64,000 bases of DNA from an uncultured Campylobacter sp. (GTDB lineage Bacteria; Campylobacterota; Campylobacteria; Campylobacterales; Campylobacteraceae), in assembly GCF_938041645.1 (NCBI RefSeq), contig NZ_CALIST010000055.1, positions 67,107 through 131,106 of the forward strand, written 5' to 3'. The position numbers and the translations under genes are program-made. Positions 18,321 to 26,945 of this stretch are shown here, piece after piece; the stretch's first letter is position 1, and each line of letters opens with the position of its first letter. Under the pieces are notes generated by a model. It made no database searches. It had not been told where the DNA came from and saw only the letters and a list, made by a program, of their open reading frames with translations.

Positions 18321-19588
18321 TGAAGGTAGCGATTTTAGGCGTCGGTACCGTAGGTAGCGAAGTTGCAAATATTTTGATCAAAAACAAAGATATCATTCTT
18401 GCGCGTGCAGGCGTTAGCATAGAGCCCGTAATCGGGCTAGTGCGCGATACGAGCAAAAAAAGGGACGTGCAAATTCCGCTTAGCAGCGACGCTAGGAGTA
18501 TCATCGAGCGCGATGACATCGACGTTTTTGTAGAGCTTATGGGTGGAATAGAAAAGCCCTACGAGATCGTAAGCGAAATTTTAAAGCGCAAAAAAGCGGT
18601 CATTACCGCAAATAAGGCACTTTTGGCTTATCATCGCTACAAGCTCCAGGCTCTAGCGGGCGATACGCCTTTTGGATTTGAAGCGAGCGTGGCGGGCGGA
18701 ATTCCGATCATTAAAACTCTGCGCGAGGGGCTAAGCGCCAATCGTATCGAAAAAATAATCGGCATCGTAAACGGCACGAGCAACTTTATCCTTACGAATA
18801 TGATGCAAAAAAACGAGAAATTTGAGGACGCGCTAAAGCGAGCTCAAGAGCTCGGTTACGCCGAAGCCAATCCAAGCTTTGACATCGGCGGGTTCGACGC
18901 GGCGCATAAGCTTTTAATCTTAGCTAGCATCGCATACGGCGTGCACGGCGATCCGGAAGATATCCTAATAGAGGGGATCGAGGAGATCACGCAGGAGGAT
19001 ATCTATTTTGCGCGCGAATTTGATTTCATAATCAAGCTGCTTGCTGTAGCCAAGCGCGCGTGCGATAATAAAGTCGAGCTGCGCGTCCATCCTGCGCTCA
19101 TTTCAAAAGATCAAATGCTCTCAAAAGTAGACGGCGTGATGAACGGCGTGAGCATCTACGGAGACTGCGTCGGCGAGAGTATGTATTACGGACCTGGCGC
19201 GGGCGGTAGTGCTACGGCAAGCGCCGTTATAAGCGATCTCATCGACATCGCGCGCGATAACAAAAACCCGATGCTCGGATATAAAATTTTACCGAGTAAA
19301 AATTTTATGCAAATTCTGCCTAGCGAGCAGATCCGCACGAAGTATTATTTTAGGTTGCGCGTGCGCGACGAGAAAGGCGTGCTTGCGAAGCTTACGAACA
19401 TTATGAGCTTAAACGATCTTTCGATCGACAGCTTTTTGCAAAAGCCGAAGCTCAAAACGGACGAGGAAGTGACGCTGTTTTTCACGACGCATACGTGCTG
19501 TGAGAAAGACATAAAGCGCGCAATAAGCGTGATCGGCGGCGAAAATTTCATCACGCAGAAGCCTTTTATGATCAGGATCGAAAGCTAA
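18320..19588 (+). CDS. hom: homoserine dehydrogenase
   Basis: Reduces aspartate semialdehyde to homoserine for threonine and methionine. An NAD(P)-binding GVGTVGSEVANIL opens the protein; VFVELMGGIEKPYEIV and TANKALLAYH are typical, and the catalytic segment is GIVNGTSNFILTNM with KRAQELGYAEANPSFDIGG (second phrase in part). The C-terminal ~75 residues look like an ACT regulatory domain (YYFRLRVRDEKGVLAKLTNI), so threonine feedback is likely. 422 residues. Directly coupled to the aminotransferase. Confidence 0.95.
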   Translation: MKVAILGVGTVGSEVANILIKNKDIILARAGVSIEPVIGLVRDTSKKRDVQIPLSSDARSIIERDDIDVFVELMGGIEKPYEIVSEILKRKKAVITANKALLAYHRYKLQALAGDTPFGFEASVAGGIPIIKTLREGLSANRIEKIIGIVNGTSNFILTNMMQKNEKFEDALKRAQELGYAEANPSFDIGGFDAAHKLLILASIAYGVHGDPEDILIEGIEEITQEDIYFAREFDFIIKLLAVAKRACDNKVELRVHPALISKDQMLSKVDGVMNGVSIYGDCVGESMYYGPGAGGSATASAVISDLIDIARDNKNPMLGYKILPSKNFMQILPSEQIRTKYYFRLRVRDEKGVLAKLTNIMSLNDLSIDSFLQKPKLKTDEEVTLFFTTHTCCEKDIKRAISVIGGENFITQKPFMIRIES

Positions 19589-19589
19589 G

Positions 19590-19928
19590 TTGAGCTTAAA
19601 AGAATACATTTTTGGCTTTGCCTGCGAGGACCGTGCGGCGGAATTTTTACGCGGCGAAGGATTTGAAATTTTAAAGCGAAATTTCCGCTGCCGCTTCGGC
19701 GAGATCGATATTGTCGCGCGCAAAGACGGGATTTTGCACTTCGTAGAAGTAAAGGCCACGAGCGGCGATTACGACGCTGCAGAGCGCGTAACTAGTGCTA
19801 AGATGGATAAAATTTTAAAGGCGGCGGAATTTTATCTGATGAGCTGCGATGCGGATGAGCCGTGGCAGATCGACGTCGTGGAAGTTTATCCAAAGCAGAT
19901 AAAATTTATCGCCAACATATCTTTTTGA
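19590..19928 (+). CDS. yraN: UPF0102/YraN-family nuclease-like protein
   Basis: 112 residues, normal family length. GFACEDRAAEFL, RCRFGEIDIVARKDG and HFVEVKAT show the PD-(D/E)XK-type arrangement (E, D and ExK) seen in the family; cellular role is not established. It starts with TTG two bases after the hom stop, keeping the conserved N-terminus. Confidence 0.85.
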   Translation: MSLKEYIFGFACEDRAAEFLRGEGFEILKRNFRCRFGEIDIVARKDGILHFVEVKATSGDYDAAERVTSAKMDKILKAAEFYLMSCDADEPWQIDVVEVYPKQIKFIANISF

Positions 19929-19963
19929 ATTAGAATTTTTATTATTTATTTAAGATAATGAAC

Positions 19964-19969
19964 TATAAT
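19964..19969 (+). promoter_or_regulatory. -10 box for trxA
   Basis: TATAAT after a T-rich stretch, 30 bases before the trxA ATG. Confidence 0.65.
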
Positions 19970-19998
19970 CCGCGGAATTTTAACACAAGGAGAACATT

Positions 19999-20313
19999 AT
20001 GGGAAAGTATATAGAGCTTACTTCGGAGAATTTCGACGTTATTAAAGAGGGTGTCGCGCTAGTCGATTTTTGGGCACCTTGGTGCGGGCCGTGCCGTATG
20101 ATCGCCCCGATCATCGAGGAGCTTGCGAACGATTACGAGGGCAAGGCTAAAATTTGCAAAGTAAATACCGACGAAGCGCAGGATTTGGCGGTGCGGTTCG
20201 GCGTGCGCTCGATCCCTACGATTCTATTTTTCAAAGACGGCGAGCTAAAAGCTCAGCTCATTGGCGCGCAATCTAAGCAGATCATAGCCGACAAACTAAA
20301 CTCGCTTCTGTAA
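19999..20313 (+). CDS. trxA: thioredoxin
   Basis: 104 residues; the redox site WCGPC occupies residues 28-32 in DFWAPWCGPCRMIAP, and SIPTILFFKDGE contains the cis-proline. AAGGAG lies eight bases upstream. It is the substrate of the thioredoxin reductase encoded just downstream and supplies reducing power to cytosolic reductases and peroxidases. A clear terminator separates the two genes. Confidence 0.97.
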   Translation: MGKYIELTSENFDVIKEGVALVDFWAPWCGPCRMIAPIIEELANDYEGKAKICKVNTDEAQDLAVRFGVRSIPTILFFKDGELKAQLIGAQSKQIIADKLNSLL

Positions 20314-20319
20314 ATTTTA

Positions 20320-20344
20320 AAAGGGCGGCTTTCGCCCTTTTTTT
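20320..20344 (+). terminator. intrinsic terminator after trxA
   Basis: AAGGGCG-gcttt-CGCCCTT stem followed by a T run. It lies seven bases after the trxA stop and would make trxB expression depend at least partly on a separate promoter. Confidence 0.85.
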
Positions 20345-20424
20345 CTCCTACTCATCGTTTTATTAATTAAATTCGTAAATTTAGCGCTCGCGACTTTACT
20401 TAATAAAATAATTAAGGAGAAAAA

Positions 20425-21372
20425 ATGTTAGATTTAGCAATTATCGGCGGCGGCCCTGCGGGGCTAGCGGCGGGGGGTCTTTATGCTACAAGAGGCGGTT
20501 TAAAGGACGTCGTGATGTTTGAGATGGGGATGCCCGGCGGGCAGATCACCTCAAGCTCCGAGATGGAAAACTATCCGGGCGTCGCCGCAGTAACCGACGG
20601 GATGAGCTTTATGGCGCCTTGGCAGGAGCAGTGCTTCCGCTTCGGCTTAAAGCATGAGATGGTGCGCGTGCTGCGCGTCTCAAAAGACGGCGACGGAAAT
20701 TTTACGATCTATCTCGAGGGCGATCAAACACGTCGCGCGCGTGCCGTTATCGTCGCTACGGGTTCTACTCCGCGCCGCGCGGGGATTGAGGGCGAGGATG
20801 AGTTTTTCGGTCGCGGCGTCAGTACCTGCGCGACCTGCGACGGGTTTTTTTACAAGGGCAAAGAGGTTGCCGTGCTAGGCGGCGGCGACACGGCGTTAGA
20901 AGAAGCGCTGTATCTAGCTAAAATCTGCTCCAAAGTCTATCTGATCCACCGCCGCGATGAGTTTCGCGCTGCGCCTTCGACCGTGCAAAGGGTGCGCGAA
21001 AGTGAGAATATCGAGCTTATTACAAGCGCGCTCGTAGAGCAGATCAAGGGCGATGCAAGCGGCGTAACGGGCGTCGTCGTCAAGGATAAAACCAGCGGCG
21101 CCACGCGCGAGCTGCAGCTGCCTGGGATCTTCGTATTCGTGGGGCTTGACGTGCGAAACGAGGTGCTAAAGGGCGATGATGGCAAGTTCATCTGCGATGT
21201 CACGCCCGGCGGGCAGGTCGCGGTAAATTTAAAGATGCAAACAAGCGTACACGGGCTATTTGCGGCGGGCGATATGAGGCAGGATGCGCCTAAACAGGTC
21301 GTCTGCGCGGCAGGTGACGGCGCGGTTGCCGCACTTAGCGCGATCGCATATCTGCAAGGACACGATAAATAG
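20425..21372 (+). CDS. trxB: thioredoxin reductase
   Basis: NADPH-dependent flavoprotein reducing thioredoxin. FAD-binding [20 protein letters not shown] at the start, redox pair Cys135-Ala-Thr-Cys138 in [13 protein letters not shown]-binding [13 protein letters not shown] and the C-terminal [11 protein letters not shown] motif. 315 residues. AAGGAG precedes ATG 20425. The stretch after trxB contains inverted repeats and no gene before the convergent lipoprotein. Confidence 0.96.
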   Translation: MLDLAIIGGGPAGLAAGGLYATRGGLKDVVMFEMGMPGGQITSSSEMENYPGVAAVTDGMSFMAPWQEQCFRFGLKHEMVRVLRVSKDGDGNFTIYLEGDQTRRARAVIVATGSTPRRAGIEGEDEFFGRGVSTCATCDGFFYKGKEVAVLGGGDTALEEALYLAKICSKVYLIHRRDEFRAAPSTVQRVRESENIELITSALVEQIKGDASGVTGVVVKDKTSGATRELQLPGIFVFVGLDVRNEVLKGDDGKFICDVTPGGQVAVNLKMQTSVHGLFAAGDMRQDAPKQVVCAAGDGAVAALSAIAYLQGHDK

Positions 21373-21447
21373 GCCTATATTCGGCGTAAAATTTCACGGC
21401 GCGGCGGGCGAAGCTACTTCCGTCGCGCTTTTTAAATTTAAAAGCCC

Positions 21448-21522
21448 GCGTCAAATTTGAATGAAATAATGAAATTTTGACGCAAGGCGGCTCAAATTTA
21501 AAATTTCGTCAAATTGAGCCGC
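21448..21522. terminator. two adjacent inverted repeats in the trxB/lipoprotein convergent gap
   Basis: First pair: GCGTCAAA at 21448-21455 and its reverse complement at 21476-21483. Second pair: GCGGCTCAA at 21487-21495 and TTGAGCCGC at 21514-21522. Both loops contain AAATTT words. Placement between convergent genes suggests bidirectional transcription ends, although no long T run follows. Confidence 0.5.
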
Positions 21523-21592
21523 AAAATAATGCTATCGTCTTTTGCGGAAACGCTTCCGAGCCGAAACGTCTTTTAAAAATTCAGATAAAATT

Positions 21593-22372
21593 TTATTGTC
21601 TTTCGTAGAAAGTTGCAAGGGCGTCTTCCGCCGTTTTTCTATTATTAAATGCCGATCTTATCTTAATAACATCATCAATTATATCTTTAGTCACTATAAA
21701 TTTATCCGATAAACTTACGCTCTTATCGGCATTCACGATAAAATTTAATTCGATCGCAGCCTGTGGCGGCAGCTCTGCTGCCCTTCCAAGCTGTAGCCTT
21801 ATTTGGCTAGGCGTTAGCTGCGAATAATAAGCGACGTCTTCTAATGAATCAATAATATTACTCATATAAATCGCAGAAGTTTTTGGTTCACCATCCTTTA
21901 GTATTTCATCTTTTAATTTATCGTCGTAATCAACTGGCTTTTTTTGAAATGAGTAATCTATTTTGCCTCTGTCTTTGAGCTCCTCTTGAAATTTCGTCTC
22001 ATTTATTTTGCAATGTTCATTTGCCAATTTAAGTAAACGCTGTTGTTTATCATCAGATTTATCTTTATAGAAAAGCACGGCACCTCTTAAAGACGTGTTT
22101 AGCGTAGCCTCTTTATATTTTTTGTTAAAGGCATCTACATCGACCTTTACTTTCTCCATATCCACGTCGCAAACCATCTTAACTGTCTTTAATCCGCCGT
22201 TTTCCTCTTTGCTCCAGGTGATATTTTTGCAGATTTTCGAACCCTCGATCGCCGTACCGATATTCATCGATTTGAAATCCGGCAGGGTGTAGTTTTTGAC
22301 AAGCTCTAGATCGTTATCGCCGCATCCCGCAAAAATAAATGCCGCAAGCGCAGCGCCCAATACGTATTTCAT
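21593..22372 (-). CDS. lipoprotein of unknown function
   Basis: 259 residues. The signal MKYVLGAALAAFIFAGC ends in a lipobox FAGC with the lipid cysteine at residue 17. The mature part is hydrophilic, lysine- and aspartate-rich, with a mid-region CKNITWSKEENGG and a second cysteine pair further on. The base composition is poorer in GC than its neighbours. The gene lies alone on the minus strand between trxB and tRNA-Sec. No family is recognised. Confidence 0.75.
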   Translation of the reverse strand: MKYVLGAALAAFIFAGCGDNDLELVKNYTLPDFKSMNIGTAIEGSKICKNITWSKEENGGLKTVKMVCDVDMEKVKVDVDAFNKKYKEATLNTSLRGAVLFYKDKSDDKQQRLLKLANEHCKINETKFQEELKDRGKIDYSFQKKPVDYDDKLKDEILKDGEPKTSAIYMSNIIDSLEDVAYYSQLTPSQIRLQLGRAAELPPQAAIELNFIVNADKSVSLSDKFIVTKDIIDDVIKIRSAFNNRKTAEDALATFYERQ

Positions 22373-22525
22373 ACTCGCTCCTTCAAGAAAAGTTAACGAG
22401 CAATGCTAGCCATCTCTGTTTAATAACGGATAAATTTAGAGCTGAAATTTGAGATAAATTCGCGAAGTACGTGGCTAAAAGCGTGAAAGATAAAATTTAA
22501 AGATAGAATTTTAAAAGAATTCGGC

Positions 22526-22619
22526 GAGAGAGGGAGGGAATCGAACCCCCCGGAAAACGGTCAACCGCCCTCCTATCGGATTTGAAGTCCGCAGACGCCA
22601 CCAGGTCGCCATCCTCTCC
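22526..22619 (-). tRNA. selC: tRNA-Sec (UCA)
   Basis: Minus-strand sequence begins GGAGAGGATGGCGACCTGG, has the anticodon arm GGACTTCAAATCC with loop CTTCAAA (anticodon TCA), a long variable arm containing the stem CGGT-TGA-ACCG and the T-arm GGGGGTTCGATTCCCTC. The long extra arm and the GGACTTCAAATCC arm are those of selenocysteine tRNA. The acceptor ends pair imperfectly as I align them, so the exact ends are approximate. Presence implies that the organism makes selenoproteins, for example formate dehydrogenase. Confidence 0.88.
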
Positions 22620-22647
22620 AAATGCGGGAATTATAGCGAGATAAAAT

Positions 22648-25431
22648 TTATTTAGCTTTAAAGAGGCTAAATTTTAAGCCCTTTCGGCTCATTATTAGCG
22701 ACGGCAGGATTATGAGCGCACCCAAAAGAAGCAGGCTCATCACCAGACATATTAACATCCCAAAGTAGATCGTAGGCCAGAAATTGCTCATCATCATCAC
22801 GCTAAAACCTAAAATGATCGCAAACGACGTATAATACATCGCGTATCCGATACTTGCGTGGCTCGCGCGGATTGCCGCGGCCTCGTCGCCCAGGCGCGCA
22901 AACTCCCGTTTGTAGCGGTAGATGTAGTGGATGACGTCGTCCACGCCGATACCGATGCTGATCGCCGCTATCGTGATGCTCATGATATCCAGCGGAATGC
23001 CCGCAACTCCCATGATGCCGAAGCAAGCGCAAAGCGGGATTAAATTTACGACGATCGCGATGAGCGCGTATGACAGCGAGCGAAAGATGATCACGAAAAG
23101 CACGAAAAGCACGAGCACGGTAATACCCAGAGTGCCTATCTGCGAGCTCATCAGGCTTTGAAGCATATTGTTATAAAGCACCATTATGCCGCTAATCTGC
23201 ACCGTGACGTTATCTTTAGCGAGCAGGGAGTCCAGATCGCGCTTAAGATCGGCTAGGAATTGCGCTCTGCGAAGATTTGGATCGCTATCTATAGTGCGGA
23301 TGCTAAAGTGCGCCTCGTTCGCTTCGATATTTACAAAGGGCGAAAGCACCAATTCGCGATAGTTTGCGGGCATTTCAGAGTAGATCAAAGCAAGGCTTAG
23401 ATCGTCCAGATCGCGCCCCTGATTGATCTGCTTGCCGAGCTTCAAAAGCGATGCGAGCGAGCTTACGTTGCCGATAAACTCGTGTCCCGTGACGTTTTTG
23501 TCCTTCAAAAAATCATCTATTTTGCCGATGATACGCATCTTTTCGGATGTGAACCAATACTGCGGCTTGTTTTCGTTGGCGGCGTATTCGGCTTCGAAAT
23601 CGCCAAAATCGTCGCTCGCGGTGGAATTCTGCTCTAAATTTGCGGCGCGGGTTTGATCTGAATTTACGGCGTCGCTTGGTTGTGTTGCCGCAGCGGGGCC
23701 TTGCTCGGACAAATTTTTATCATTTAAATTTTGCGCCGTGGCGGTAGAATTCTGAGTAGCGGAATTTTGCACGATAGAATTTTGCCGAGTAGAATTTGCC
23801 GCAAAATTTCGCCCAGCGGGATTGGAATTTTCACCGCTCTTAAAATTTGCGCTGCCGTTTACGGAATTTTCACTCCCGCTAGCAGTATCTGCGCCGCCTA
23901 CGCTTTTAAATTTAACGACGATATCAAGCGGGATTGTTCCGCCGAGATTTGTATCGATGACCTCCATACCCGCGCGGATATCGGTACTTTTTTTGAAGTA
24001 GCCGATGAAGCTGTTTTCGACGCGCAGCTGCGAGATGCCGTATAGCCCGAAGATCACCGCCGCAGCGCAAACGCCGTAAACCGCGCCTCTGCTACGTAGC
24101 GCCGTTTCGGCGCACCAAAGCGTAAATTTAAAGTGCTGCTCGAAGCTGCGGTTATTGTGCGTGCGCCTTAGAAGCGACATAACCGCGCCGAATACTCCAA
24201 ATGCCGTAACTAGCGAGATACTGATGCCTACGCTCATCATAATTCCCAGAGAAATTACGGGTTTTATATCGCAAAATATTAGCGACATAAAGCCGATAAC
24301 GGTCGTAAAAATCGCGAAAAAGCAGGGTCTTGCGCGCTCGCGCAGCACCGCATAAACGAGCTGGCGCTGCGAAAATGCGTGAAAGCGCGCGCTAAACTCG
24401 CGGTAGGCGACGATTAGGTGGATACAGACCGAAACCGTTATGATGAGCTGAAGCGCTATGAAATTTGAGCTAATCACTGTGACCTCAAAGCTCAAAAAGC
24501 CGAATAATCCCGCTGCAAGCACGACCGAATACGCGCAGATGATGAGTGGCAGCAGGATAAATTTCGCCTGTCTAAAAAAGAGCCAAAAGCAAGCTAACAG
24601 AAGCACCAAGGCGCCGAGTCCGTAGGTCGCCAGATCCGAGCGGACGTAGCCTACCATATCGTCGGCGATCATATTCAGTCCGCCTAGAAACAATCGGTCG
24701 CCCGCAAATTCCTTCTCAAAGCCTTCGATCAGCGCGCGCAAAGCCATGATGTCGCGGTGATCCTTTTCGCGCAGCTCGTCGCGGTAGGATTTGAAATTTT
24801 GCTCCGAAGCTTTAAGCGCATCTTTGAGCTGTGAAATTTGGGCATTGGAGCGGTTGCCTTCATGTTCTGCTTGCTCTAGAGCGCCCTTAGCTTCGTCTCT
24901 TAGGCGCAAAAGCTCGTCGTAGCGGGCCTGCGGCTTTAAATTTATTAAAATTGCGGTAGTGCGAAAATCGGCGCTTACTAAATTTGACGCGTAAAAGGGG
25001 CTTGTGGCAAACTCGCGCCTAGCCGCGGTTAAATTTACGTCCGCGTCGGTAAGGGTGGGTATGTGCTTAAGCAGCTCGCTCATACCGCCACCTTTGTTTA
25101 GCAAAAGCGGCACATTCGTGATATCCGTGACGCTAGCGACGAAATCAAGCTTGGAAAAAGCTGCGTCCATCTGCGCTATTTTGCGGATCGTCTCGGGCGC
25201 TAAAAGATCGCCCGCGGGAGTGTATGCAAGCACCAAGAAATTCGGCGTTTCGTAGCGTTTGGATACTTCGCGCCAAATTTGAAGGTCCTCGTCGTTATCA
25301 AGTAGAAGCGTCTGGCTCGAAGCATCGATCTCAAGCTTTGTGGAGTAATATCCGAAAAAGAGCGCCAGCGCCGTAAACAGCGCAAGCGTGATTTTTGGAA
25401 ACGCGACGATTAAGCGAAAAATTTTTTTCAA
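22648..25431 (-). CDS. RND/MMPL-family lipid transporter with a low-complexity insert
   Basis: 927 residues, with the two-repeat RND layout: a first membrane helix near 10-30, a periplasmic domain, five helices at ~270-430, a helix near 455, a second periplasmic domain and five helices near the C-terminus (~755-915) including the conserved GIGVDDVIHYIYRYKRE. It is the last gene of a mlaA-mlaC-RND operon, so it probably acts with MlaC in phospholipid or sterol-like lipid movement across the periplasm. Residues ~505-617 (bases ~23580-23910) are a Ser/Asn/Gln-rich stretch (phrases like NSTRQNSIVQNSATQNSTAT) coded by AAATTC/AAATTT repeats, absent from the usual fold. Confidence 0.85.
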   Translation of the reverse strand: MKKIFRLIVAFPKITLALFTALALFFGYYSTKLEIDASSQTLLLDNDEDLQIWREVSKRYETPNFLVLAYTPAGDLLAPETIRKIAQMDAAFSKLDFVASVTDITNVPLLLNKGGGMSELLKHIPTLTDADVNLTAARREFATSPFYASNLVSADFRTTAILINLKPQARYDELLRLRDEAKGALEQAEHEGNRSNAQISQLKDALKASEQNFKSYRDELREKDHRDIMALRALIEGFEKEFAGDRLFLGGLNMIADDMVGYVRSDLATYGLGALVLLLACFWLFFRQAKFILLPLIICAYSVVLAAGLFGFLSFEVTVISSNFIALQLIITVSVCIHLIVAYREFSARFHAFSQRQLVYAVLRERARPCFFAIFTTVIGFMSLIFCDIKPVISLGIMMSVGISISLVTAFGVFGAVMSLLRRTHNNRSFEQHFKFTLWCAETALRSRGAVYGVCAAAVIFGLYGISQLRVENSFIGYFKKSTDIRAGMEVIDTNLGGTIPLDIVVKFKSVGGADTASGSENSVNGSANFKSGENSNPAGRNFAANSTRQNSIVQNSATQNSTATAQNLNDKNLSEQGPAAATQPSDAVNSDQTRAANLEQNSTASDDFGDFEAEYAANENKPQYWFTSEKMRIIGKIDDFLKDKNVTGHEFIGNVSSLASLLKLGKQINQGRDLDDLSLALIYSEMPANYRELVLSPFVNIEANEAHFSIRTIDSDPNLRRAQFLADLKRDLDSLLAKDNVTVQISGIMVLYNNMLQSLMSSQIGTLGITVLVLFVLFVIIFRSLSYALIAIVVNLIPLCACFGIMGVAGIPLDIMSITIAAISIGIGVDDVIHYIYRYKREFARLGDEAAAIRASHASIGYAMYYTSFAIILGFSVMMMSNFWPTIYFGMLICLVMSLLLLGALIILPSLIMSRKGLKFSLFKAK

Positions 25432-25455
25432 ATACCGCTCTTTTTAGGCGCGCTG

Positions 25456-26046
25456 CTATTCGCCGCTATTGATGACGGTGGAATTTAGCCGCTTTATGAG
25501 CTCGTCAAAACCCAAGCTTTGCGTTACATCGCCTAGCTGCGAGCGGTAGGTCTGAATTAAACTAACGCCCACGATATCGACATCGTAGATGCGCCAATCA
25601 GAGCCGTTAGGATAAAATTTAAAATCGATGTCGTAATTTTTCTGCTCGCCGATGACCTGCGTTTTTAGCACGCGGCGTTTATCGCTCGGGCTTTGTTTAA
25701 TTAGTACCTTCATATCCTGATCGGTATAAAGCGAAAGCTTTTCGATAAAGGAGCGCTTTAGATGCGCCTCGAAGGCTTTATTAAATTCCGCGATTTGCGC
25801 AGGGCTAAGGCTAGCGTAATGTTTAGCAAGGGAGAGCTTTGCCATCATTTTATAATCAAAATAGCCGTCAAAAAGCGCAAAAATTTTTGCGGGCTTTGCG
25901 TCTTTCGGGGTGCTGCTTCGCATGATGCTTACGGCCTCGGCGACCTTTTGGCTCATCACAGGCTCGATATCCGCATCGCTAATAGCGTGCGCCGAAATCA
26001 AAAGCGCTCCGCAAAGCGCTAGAACTTTTAAAATTTTCATTTTCAT
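25456..26046 (-). CDS. mlaC: MlaC/Ttg2D-family periplasmic phospholipid-binding protein
   Basis: 196 residues. A signal peptide (residues 1-21, ending ISAHA) precedes a mature domain with AHYASLSPAQIAEFNKAF-like text (KHYASLSPAQIAEFNKAFE), VLKTQVIGEQKNYDIDFKF and DWRIYDVDIVGVSLIQTYR, the usual MlaC segments. MlaC carries one phospholipid between outer-membrane MlaA and an inner-membrane partner. Its start overlaps the mlaA stop as ATGA. The partner here appears to be the RND protein downstream instead of the MlaFEDB ABC complex. Confidence 0.9.
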   Translation of the reverse strand: MKMKILKVLALCGALLISAHAISDADIEPVMSQKVAEAVSIMRSSTPKDAKPAKIFALFDGYFDYKMMAKLSLAKHYASLSPAQIAEFNKAFEAHLKRSFIEKLSLYTDQDMKVLIKQSPSDKRRVLKTQVIGEQKNYDIDFKFYPNGSDWRIYDVDIVGVSLIQTYRSQLGDVTQSLGFDELIKRLNSTVINSGE

Positions 26047-26762
26047 TCCTTTATTAGTTTCTCGCGATTTTGCTCGTAAGCATCGCGTAAAAATGGATAT
26101 AGATCCACTGCATCTTTGGTCATTTTTTCATAAAATTTCGGATCGCGCGAGTAATCGTTAAATATTCTAAATCCATTGACGGAGTTTCGAACGGTGCTAT
26201 CTTTAATATAGTTTATCGGATTTGAAAAATAATCTCCTACAAGTCCAGCTGTATCGCGCAGATTGCTCTGTCCTAAGATCGGCCAGACGATATGCGGACC
26301 TGCCGGAACGCCCCAATATCCGAGCGTTTGCCCGAAATCCTCGTCGTGGCGCGGAATTCCGTAGTATTTGCCCGCCATATCGTTAAGCCCGCCGAAGCCA
26401 ACGGTCGAGTTGATCAAAAACCGCTTCGTCTCGTCCCAAGAATTTTCAAATTTACCCTGCAGCAGGTTGTTTACGAGCCTCATCGGATATAAAATATTAT
26501 AGAAAAAATTTGAAAACGCGCCCTGGATCGGATCGGGCATTACATAGTCGTAACCGCTGGCTACGGGGGTTAGTATATATGAGTAAAATACGTCGTTGAA
26601 GCTCGTCATTACGCGGTTATAGCCGCTAAGCGGATCGAAAACCTCGCGCTTGGCAAACTCCTCATCAAAACCATCCGTATCGCTAGGCGCTACGTCTTGC
26701 TTTTGCGAGCAACCGCAAAGTGCCAATGCTGCGGCTAAGAATAGAATTTTTATAAATTTCAA
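26043..26762 (-). CDS. mlaA: MlaA/VacJ-family outer membrane lipoprotein
   Basis: 239 residues. Start: TTG 26762 with GAAGGG eight bases upstream, giving LKFIKILFLAAALALCGC with lipobox ALCGC-type cysteine. PLSGYNRVMTSFNDVFYSYI, NFFYNILYPMRLVNNLLQGK, RFLINSTVGFGGLNDMA and EDFGQTLGYWGVPAGPHIV are diagnostic of MlaA, which removes misplaced phospholipids from the outer leaflet. First gene of the operon, divergent from modE with about 180 bases between. Confidence 0.93.
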   Translation of the reverse strand: MKFIKILFLAAALALCGCSQKQDVAPSDTDGFDEEFAKREVFDPLSGYNRVMTSFNDVFYSYILTPVASGYDYVMPDPIQGAFSNFFYNILYPMRLVNNLLQGKFENSWDETKRFLINSTVGFGGLNDMAGKYYGIPRHDEDFGQTLGYWGVPAGPHIVWPILGQSNLRDTAGLVGDYFSNPINYIKDSTVRNSVNGFRIFNDYSRDPKFYEKMTKDAVDLYPFLRDAYEQNREKLIKE

Positions 26763-26908
26763 ATGTGACCCTTCTTTATAAATCAAAGTGGCGATTTTAC
26801 AAATTTAAAGAAATTTTGTCAATAAGTGTAAAATTTCGTATCGAATTTCCCTCTTTATATCGCAGAATAAAGCCTACAGCTCTTTAAGAAATATATCAGA
26901 GGATATAT

Positions 26909-26914
26909 TATAAA
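26909..26914 (+). promoter_or_regulatory. -10 box for modE-type regulator gene
   Basis: TATAAA in TATTATAAAATCA, 32 bases before ATG 26946, which has AAAGGA before it. Confidence 0.45.
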
Positions 26915-26945
26915 ATCACGCGAAAGTAAATAAGAAAGGATAAAA

